A DNA stretch of 64,000 nucleotides from Fragilariopsis cylindrus CCMP1102 (taxonomy: Eukaryota > Bacillariophyta > Bacillariophyceae > Bacillariales > Bacillariaceae), in NCBI GenBank assembly GCA_900095095.1, contig FMBT01000387.1:1-64000 (forward strand), read 5' to 3'. A program made the translations under genes and the position numbers. The notes beneath the pieces were generated by a model. It was given only the letters and a program-made list of their open reading frames with translations, was not told the DNA's origin and did no database searches. Positions 57,398 through 64,000 of the stretch are shown piece after piece (the first letter of the stretch is position 1; every line of letters starts with the position of its first letter).

Positions 57398-57807
57398 AGA
57401 AGAAAAGAAAAGAAAAGGAACGATTCTTACAACAAACTAACTGTACACAATTCAATAATGTATGTATCTACTATTGTTATTGTCGTTCAAAATAAATAAA
57501 TATATGGATATACAAACATGCATATACAATACTATCAAGAAAGGGTTAAAAATACGACGTCTTCGTAATCTTCGGAACCTTCTACTATCATAGAATTGTA
57601 GTAGAATGGATTGTTATGGAAATGATTTGGTTAAAGAAAAAAAGTGATAATGAAACATGCTATAGGCTAGTATATTATGCTGGTGTACCCTTTTCGGTGA
57701 TGTTATCAAATAATGGTCATAATTATCATAATCAACATAATGATTTGTTCTTCATATTCCTTCTTCATCTTCAATATTTTAATTTTCATTTCAATTCAAT
57801 TTATTTT
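57398..57807. other. Convergent 3' spacer
   Basis: 410 bases of AT-rich UTR sequence between convergent genes. A 67-codon frame at 57616 is hydrophobic and His-rich and is not credited. Confidence 0.5.
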
Positions 57808-58902
57808 CTAATCCATTAAATATTTAAGACCACCATATGTAAGTGGTAAACTATCCTTGGACGGTAACATAATAACTTTAGCATTGTTCGAATCTGCAAA
57901 TGTTGCTTGTGTTTCAAGGAATCGTAATACAGATAAAAATTGTATTGCGCCCTCTACAGCATTTACTCTTGCTTTATTATCATTATTATCTTGCTTTTGA
58001 TTCTTCATGATAGCATCTGTGATTGCTTCAATTGCTATTTGTAATCCTTCTGCCTCAATCCGTTGTCGATTCGATTCCGCTTCTGCTTTTAATATAGTGG
58101 CACGACTTTGTGCTTCTGCGTCACAAATAGCAGCTTGTGCCCGACCTTCTGCTTCATTTATAAGGGTGGTACGTTCACCTTCTGATTTTAATATCGCAGA
58201 TCGTTTTTTACGTTCTGCTGCCATTTGTAATTCCATTGCCTCTTTGATTGTTGGACTGGGTTGTAAATTTTGTAATTCGACTCTAGTTATTTCGATACCC
58301 CAACCTTGACATACTTCATTCAAATCTTTCAGTAGTGCAAAATTAATACGTTCACGGGATGAAAATGATTCATCTAATGTTAATTTACCAACTTGTTCAC
58401 GGAGTTGAGTTAAGCATAAATTCATTAGAGCACTATATACGTCTTCAACGTTATACTTAGCACTAATAACATCTTGAATACGCATATAAACAACAGCATC
58501 AGCTTTAATAGGTGCATTATCTTTTGTATAACATTGTTGAGGTGGTACATCCAATACCTGTTCTCTTGTTGTTGCATGGAAACTAACACGTTCAACTATT
58601 GGTAACAATACATGCCATCCTGCATCAAGTCGACGATGATATTTACCAAATCGTTCAACTAAGCATTCATCACCTGTGGTTATCACTCGAATGCAGGCAG
58701 CGCACGTTGCAACACCTAATACACATCCAGTAACACCAATACCTGTTTTTACAAATGGTTTTATCACTGACCATTCCTGACTAGTAATTGCATCTACTTG
58801 TAATACATATGATGGCTGCTGATTTTGTTGTTGTAATATCGATGATAGTAATGTCAAAATAAGTACAATCAACACCGGCGTCTTCTTCCACGTGAGATGC
58901 AT
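57808..58902 (-). CDS. SPFH/band-7 protein (stomatin-like)
   Basis: 364 aa from the ATG at 58902; an upstream TTG would add eight residues. N-terminal hydrophobic leader (PVLIVLILTLLSSIL), then a second hydrophobic segment near ~60 (TGIGVTGCVLGVATCAACI). The SPFH domain starts at VITTGDECLVERFGKYHRRL, then WHVLLPIVERVSF, DVPPQQCYTKDNAPIKADAV, and VGKLTLDESFSSRERINFAL. GWGIEITRVELQNLQPSPTI and the Ala/Glu-rich coiled coil AAERKKRSAILKSEGER, EAEGRAQAAICDAEAQ complete the stomatin/SLP-2/QmcA pattern. These proteins form membrane-bound oligomeric rings or microdomains; SLP-2 acts in mitochondria. The leader here could be a signal or mitochondrial anchor. Confidence 0.93.
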   Translation of the reverse strand: MHLTWKKTPVLIVLILTLLSSILQQQNQQPSYVLQVDAITSQEWSVIKPFVKTGIGVTGCVLGVATCAACIRVITTGDECLVERFGKYHRRLDAGWHVLLPIVERVSFHATTREQVLDVPPQQCYTKDNAPIKADAVVYMRIQDVISAKYNVEDVYSALMNLCLTQLREQVGKLTLDESFSSRERINFALLKDLNEVCQGWGIEITRVELQNLQPSPTIKEAMELQMAAERKKRSAILKSEGERTTLINEAEGRAQAAICDAEAQSRATILKAEAESNRQRIEAEGLQIAIEAITDAIMKNQKQDNNDNKARVNAVEGAIQFLSVLRFLETQATFADSNNAKVIMLPSKDSLPLTYGGLKYLMD

Positions 58903-59715
58903 CTTTTTTCTTATTCTTGGAATCAAATATTAATGAGAAGCAATCTTTATGACGTCTTTGTTGGTTTGGGTCAGAGACCTTGGATAAGAGCTTTGTACCA
59001 GGATAGTCTCGAAGTTCGTTGACGTGGCGATCCTCTACTGCTGTTGTTATGAAATTATTGGTTGGTTGTGTTGTTTTTATTTCCTCTTTCTTTCTGACAA
59101 TCATCTTTTCTATCTTTGCCACTCGTGACTGATTAATTCGTAGAATTTGAAATCGAAAAAAAAATGAAAGGCAAATTTGCCTGGAAGGAACATGGTCGTC
59201 AGGACTTTTATCCATTGGGGGTCTTACAAAGCAGTCGTTATTGATAACGAGTGTAGGGAGGGTAACCTTGTCCTGCGATCCCACAGTATTGTCTTTACTA
59301 TTGTTGTTACGTTGGCTGCCTCTTCCTTCGCTGATGTGGTGACTATCATGTAGAGGTACTAGACGATGCTGTTGAGGATCATAATACTACAAGCATGGAA
59401 TGACAAGATCAAAACGATTCCCCTTCTTTCCTTACAGTGACAAAAAATTGTCCATCTATGGAGAATATGATCCGTAATGTTTTTAGGGCCAAAAGACCCG
59501 GCGTCTATATGTGTGGACCCATTCCCCTGATGGAAAGCGTGGAAGGTTCCATTCAAAATCAGCGTACAGATTGCGCTTTCTATCGGGAAGATTCCGAATT
59601 GTAGATATAAAGAATGAGTAGAATACATATTAAGAGAGACAAATAACATTCGAAACACCGTTTCTCTAGTCTATCTTTTATTGTTTATTCTAGCTCAGAG
59701 TTGGATTGGATTCGT
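58903..59715. other. Intergenic region
   Basis: About 0.8 kb between two same-strand genes. Overlapping minus-strand frames (58781-59284 from a GTG, 59359-59658) show no motif and are not called. The 3' UTR of the DNA glycosylase and the promoter of the SPFH gene must lie here. Confidence 0.45.
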
Positions 59716-60825
59716 TCAGCATTTATTTAATCTTTTATGATCGGCCAAGCCAGGAATATAGCAATACTCCTGATACAGATCTCGTTTCTTATCATATGAT
59801 AGCGATGCATTAGCAGGAGAAACACCAGGCATACAGATAATTTCTATTCTTCCATCCTTAAACTCATTTGTCTTTTTTGACCACTTCTTGAAGAATGCCT
59901 TCTGAGATAAATCATTTTTTCCTGGCATTAAATCACCAGATAACCACCAATCTTTGAAATATTTATTAAAGAACGAACATTGTTTGGAACCATTTGCCAT
60001 AACTATTCTTTTAATTGTTGGATGTTCCTGACAGAATTCACGTATACGATTTGGTTGTTCCATTTTAATATCACTATCCAATGATCCTTTTCGTTCACAG
60101 GATCCTAACAAATCCCACATTGCAAAACCATTCGATACCATAACTTGTACTTGTTCGTCATAGGGGATAACTTTATCCTGTCCATGTACCACATGAGTGG
60201 TAAGCTTATAAGGATCGCCCGAAGATGGTGATATACCAGATGCACGACGAAAACCTAAGCAATCTCCTGCCATCCACCAAAATGCATTTGTGGGAAAACC
60301 AAAATATTGAACTTTTTCAAGAGAAACAAGAGATGGGTGTGTTCCAAGAAATAAAGTATGTATTTTGATGTTACTTTCAGGATGGAATGCACCATGCCAC
60401 ATTGGTTCAAAGGATTGAGTCCGTTGTATATTAGATGTTGTACTACTGTTTTGTTTCTTTGTATCAATATTATTTACTGCCTCGTTTTTCACATTGACTC
60501 TCATGTCGTCAGCAGCTATTGTTGAGAGCATATCATCAAAAGGAATTTCTTCTTTCTTCACTCGGACGACCACAACAGCGGCAACGTCATCATCGTCGTC
60601 TTTGTTTGCAGAAAAATAACGTGACTTTATCTTATCAGGTGTAATTCTTGCAGAATTAGTACCAATGGAAAATGCAGCAACTTGACCACCCCTGCTGTAA
60701 ATCGGACTCTTCGTTTTCAAGACAGCCGCTGCTGCAGTAAGACATCTAAGTTTCCGGGAGAACTTGGAGGTCGTCGATTTCGCTACTGTGCCAGATATTT
60801 GCATATTACTTCTAGTTCGTACCAT
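59716..60825 (-). CDS. Hypoxanthine-type DNA glycosylase (uracil-DNA glycosylase superfamily)
   Basis: Base-excision repair enzyme of the family-6-like UDG group. 369 aa, ATG at 60825. Residues 1-~75 are basic and Ser/Thr/Ala-rich (KSTTSKFSRKLRCLTAAAAV), compatible with organellar or nuclear targeting. The catalytic domain begins at HTLFLGTHPSLVSLEKVQYF and continues GFPTNAFWWMAGDCLGFRRA, GFAMWDLLGSCERKGSLDSD, RIVMANGSKQCSFFNKYF, and IEIICMPGVSPANASLSYDK. This matches the GxxPxxxSLxxxqYYgxPxNxFW, ALWDVLxxCxRxGSLDsxI and PSxSPAxA pattern of the deoxyinosine/hypoxanthine glycosylase family. Substrate could be deaminated adenine or uracil; not tested here. Confidence 0.88.
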   Translation of the reverse strand: MVRTRSNMQISGTVAKSTTSKFSRKLRCLTAAAAVLKTKSPIYSRGGQVAAFSIGTNSARITPDKIKSRYFSANKDDDDDVAAVVVVRVKKEEIPFDDMLSTIAADDMRVNVKNEAVNNIDTKKQNSSTTSNIQRTQSFEPMWHGAFHPESNIKIHTLFLGTHPSLVSLEKVQYFGFPTNAFWWMAGDCLGFRRASGISPSSGDPYKLTTHVVHGQDKVIPYDEQVQVMVSNGFAMWDLLGSCERKGSLDSDIKMEQPNRIREFCQEHPTIKRIVMANGSKQCSFFNKYFKDWWLSGDLMPGKNDLSQKAFFKKWSKKTNEFKDGRIEIICMPGVSPANASLSYDKKRDLYQEYCYIPGLADHKRLNKC

Positions 60826-61398
60826 GATTGATGCTTGTTTGTTGTATTGTCTATGGAAGGGATATCCAACATTTGGAAATTGTGAAATGTCGTGAGATAA
60901 CGTTTGTTAGTATGAGATGTTTTGTTGTGATTTCCATTTTTTTATCGCGCTTATTCTACGTTAAGAGTTGTCCCGATAGTGACTAATTCAGTCACGAATA
61001 AAAACCTTCGTGAAAATCATTGTTCGATTTAAAATAGCGATTTGAGGAAGACTCCCGCCGAAACATGTGTGTTCTCTTGCTAACGACTCCGGCCGCTGCC
61101 GGCCCATCTCCCATTAATCTTCTATATGAATACTACTACAGAAAAATCAATACTAAATCAATAACTACTACGTCGACCCCTTATTTTTACTATCATCGTC
61201 GTAGTCCTTCCTTAACAAGATACAAGTGATTTTGATTTCATTATATTCATTGAGATATTCTTTCAGGATACAAAGTAATTTTGATTCCATTATTTATCAA
61301 GATCGTCCATTTGTTGTTGTTGTTGTTGCTGTTGCTGTTGTATTATATCTGGGGTTTAGATTTTAATCTGTTTTCTGCTCGTTATTAAAATCCTTGTT
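60826..61398. other. Divergent promoter region
   Basis: 570 bases between divergent starts; contains a TTGTTG/CTGTTG microsatellite near 61313-61340. No gene is seen. Confidence 0.5.
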
Positions 61399-63065
61399 AT
61401 GATGAGCTCGTACAACAGAACTAGCGACAGTACCGCCACCACTCGTAGTCGTAATAACGAGATGGTGGTAGCAAAAGAAGATGCCGACGACGACGAAAAC
61501 GATAATAGTAAAAACATCAGCAAGGATATCTCGTTGTCGTCATCATCGGTTGACGCGTCTGCGTCTACGTCTAATATGGAGAGGAAGGTAGAACCACAAC
61601 AGGAAGAAGAGGAAGAACTGCCTCCATGCATGTCTCTGTATCCCACAATAATGGGAACAAACACATATTCCACAACAGCACCAACATCAGGACTAACTCC
61701 ATCTACGTCTACTTCTTCTTCTTCGATCCCTGGCGATGATAACGACGATGAATGCTGCGAAGACATCGAACAACTGGAGGAGGAGGAAGGTGACAATACT
61801 GATCCAATTACTGTTTCTGCTGCTGCTGCTGCCACCACCATCGAAAGAAAGTTGTCAAATGAAGAAGCTCGCTCACCGTCACCAAAGATGAGGACGATGA
61901 AAAACAATAAGGAATCTAACGAAGAAAGTAGTGGGGACGACGACGATAACGAGAGTGATGACGACGATGACAAGACTGCGGCGATTTATGACGTGGATGA
62001 TAGTGATAGTGATAGTGATGAGGGGGATGACAAGACCAGTATCGCTACTAACGCTGCAACTGTTGCCGTTAACGCCAACGTCAATGACACCGACGATAAT
62101 AAAGCAGCAAACGCAACGCCTACTTTTCCTTCGTCGTCGTCGTCGACTGTGGTGGCTAATACGTGCAATACTAGCAGAAGCAGCAATACAGCAGCAGCAG
62201 CAGCAGTAGTCACACGCAATCGTAAACGTAAATCAGTAGTAGAAGAGGAAGAAGAATCTACTCCCGCCAATAGTAATACTAGCAAGCGCAGTAATAAAAG
62301 TAACAATAATAGACAATCTTCGGCATCGGATCCAATATTATTGCTATCATCATCTTCTGAAGACGAAGAAGAAGATGCGGAGGAGGAAGAAGATGATGAT
62401 GATGATGTCAACGAAGATGAAGATGATCCAGAGAAAGCAACCGTCGTAACACCCGAAGAGCAGCATCGAAAGCATGATCGTAATGATGATGACAGCAAGC
62501 ACAAAACCGACGACGGCGTTGATGATGATGAGGACAAAGGCAAAGAAAGCAAAAACAACAACAATAGCAATAACAACAATAATAATAATCATAATAATAA
62601 TAACAAAATCGATCATGACAATTCTTCAAGCTCCTCTGATTCAGATTCTGATGATTTTCTACGAGATCATCATCGTCGTCGTCAAAGTCGAAGCAGAAAA
62701 AATTACTGGTTATCATCATCATCTCGTGATTCAAAGTTACTTCATTTAGAAAAAATGAATAACAGGAACAAAGAGAATGATAGTACTGATACTAATAATA
62801 GTATCAATAATGATGCTGATACAGCATTACAATTATTACTATGGGATATTGGATTCAATTATGAAATTTATCCACATCAATTTGAAGCTATACGGTTTGT
62901 TGCTGGTTTTATATCAACATTTCCATTTCGTCATCCGAATAATAATAATAATAATGATAATAATATTAATAAAAATAATAACAATAAGACGATGACGACG
63001 AATGAGAAGATAATGTTGAATTTAGACGGTAACGGGGAATCTATTCGATTGGATTCACTTCGTTT

Positions 63066-63096
<31 letters not shown>

Positions 63097-63166
63097 ATAG
63101 GTACCAATAATAACAGTAACAATAACTGTAGCAGTAACACCAACACCAACACCAACACCAACACCC

Positions 63167-63197
<31 letters not shown>

Positions 63198-64000
63198 TAG
63201 CAAGAACACGAACACGAGCGGTAACGAATATGTTTTACCCACTCGAGGAATGTTGCTTGGTGACGAAATGGGCTTAGGTACGTGAAAATTGATTCGTTTA
63301 TCTATTCGACTTCCGCTGTGATAGCTGTGGTCTTTTTTTCTCGCTTCTTTTGCATAAAGCAAGACCTCGTTCACTCAAATTTCGCTTCTTATTGTTATTT
63401 CAAATACATATATACTACACTTCGCTCCACTACTACATAAATACAATAATGTACCAATTTCAGGAAAAACCATAGAGGCTCTAGCTGGAGCAGCGTTGCG
63501 TAATTCTATGCAACTGATGGCATCGCCATCGTCCGTTGCTCCTTCTGCTTCTTCAGCACAACAACGTCATCGTAATCGTCAGAAATTATTACCTACATTG
63601 ATTATTTCACCTCAAGATGGTATCCAAAATCAATGGTACGAAACATTGATTAAATCGGGTATAGAACCTGCACGGATTGAAGTAATTGGTGAAAGAAAGA
63701 ATTCAAGTAAGAAAAGGACGACAACGACGTCGATGAGCTCGCGGGGACAACAACTGCAGCGATTGAAACAAGAGCAAGAAGGAGGTTGCTTTATACTTTG
63801 TACTCGATACAAAGTTCAAAGTGAAATGAAAATGTTGTTTGATAATTGTATCACAAACACCGGCGGCAAGGGCGTCGCCAACAACAACCATAGGAATAGT
63901 AATAATGGCCACAGTAACAAGAAGCAGCCGCCGCAGTGGCAGCAGACGAGGATGAAAAAGAAATCGTCATCGTCTCTTCTATTTCCAAATGTACCACTCC
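61399..64000 (+). CDS. SNF2-family DNA-dependent ATPase (5' part; leaves the window)
   Basis: Chromatin-remodelling or DNA-repair helicase-like ATPase, partial. Exon 1 is 61399-63277; intron 63278-63463 (GTACGT...CAG, phase 1); exon 2 from 63464 stays open to the window edge. Residues 1-~440 are a disordered Asp/Glu/Ser/Asn-rich region with basic KR patches. DIGFNYEIYPHQFEAIRFVA is the Q-like lead-in, GMLLGDEMGLG|KTIEALAGAA is Walker A (spanning the splice junction), and LLPTLIISPQDGIQNQWYET is motif Ia. Ala and Asn/Thr/Ser runs interrupt the helicase region (e.g. poly-Ala near 63070). The DEAH box and C-terminal helicase domain lie beyond the window, so the subfamily cannot be set. Confidence 0.88.

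Noticed and set aside
58781-59284. 167-codon minus-strand frame upstream of the SPFH gene
   Set aside because: Starts at GTG, overlaps the SPFH coding frame in another phase and has no recognisable domain.
61986-62579. Long Leu/Ser-rich minus-strand frames opposite the SNF2 gene
   Set aside because: Antisense reading of GAT/GAA/AAC repeats; no independent motif.

Overview
The window is nuclear DNA of a photosynthetic stramenopile, most likely a diatom. The clearest marker is an aureochrome (bZIP plus LOV blue-light transcription factor, 26.6-28.2 kb), a family known only from photosynthetic stramenopiles. Supporting signs are plastid leaders with a Phe-based cleavage motif (ClpS, a glutaredoxin-like protein), a PSxxPS-type low-complexity fragment, short GT-AG introns, compact gene spacing, AT-rich DNA and many trinucleotide microsatellites that translate into Asn, Asp, Ser and Gln runs. 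The species cannot be told from the sequence. No rRNA, tRNA, CRISPR array or recognisable transposon or virus-like element was seen. LAYOUT. 1-8.7 kb: two tandem calcium-dependent protein kinase paralogues with N-terminal acylation signals and a shared C-terminal extension. 9.2-10.1 kb: small mitochondrial-type protein. 10.1-13 kb: gene-poor. 13-14.5 kb: B-type cyclin. 14.9-17 kb: frame-broken membrane protein. 17.5-20.2 kb: COQ2 ubiquinone prenyltransferase and a CIA30 protein. 20.6-21.3 kb: ClpS plastid protease adaptor. 22.2-25 kb: MYND-finger remnant and TrmA-like RNA m5U methyltransferase. 25.2-26 kb: FAD monooxygenase remnant. 26.6-28.2 kb: aureochrome. 29.8-30.8 kb: CHMP2/VPS2. 31.6-37.2 kb: acidic type I membrane protein, secreted ankyrin protein, 2OG-Fe(II) oxygenase. 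38.9-45.4 kb: TPR/MLP nuclear-basket protein with an FG tail. 45.9-47 kb: TIM23. 47.7-48.5 kb: plastid glutaredoxin-like protein. 48.6-50.5 kb: protein with a PhyH domain. 51-51.9 kb: YghU-type GST. 52.7-53.8 kb: divergent mitochondrial carrier. 53.9-56.6 kb: M3 oligopeptidase. 57.2-58.9 kb: small membrane protein and SPFH/stomatin protein. 59.7-60.8 kb: UDG-superfamily hypoxanthine-type DNA glycosylase. 61.4-64 kb: 5' part of a SNF2-family ATPase that leaves the window. HOW THE GENES RELATE. This is ordinary eukaryotic gene order, not an operon or gene cluster. Several products share the mitochondrion (COQ2, TIM23, carrier-like, the 209-aa protein, possibly CIA30 and SPFH) or the plastid (ClpS, glutaredoxin-like). 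The CDPK pair is the only clear local duplication. A striking general feature is that about half of the genes, including conserved ones such as cyclin B, TPR, ClpS and TrmA, read well only across one or several small frame changes, often at homopolymers or triplet repeats. Uncorrected indels in the assembly are the simplest explanation, but true decay of some loci cannot be excluded from sequence alone.
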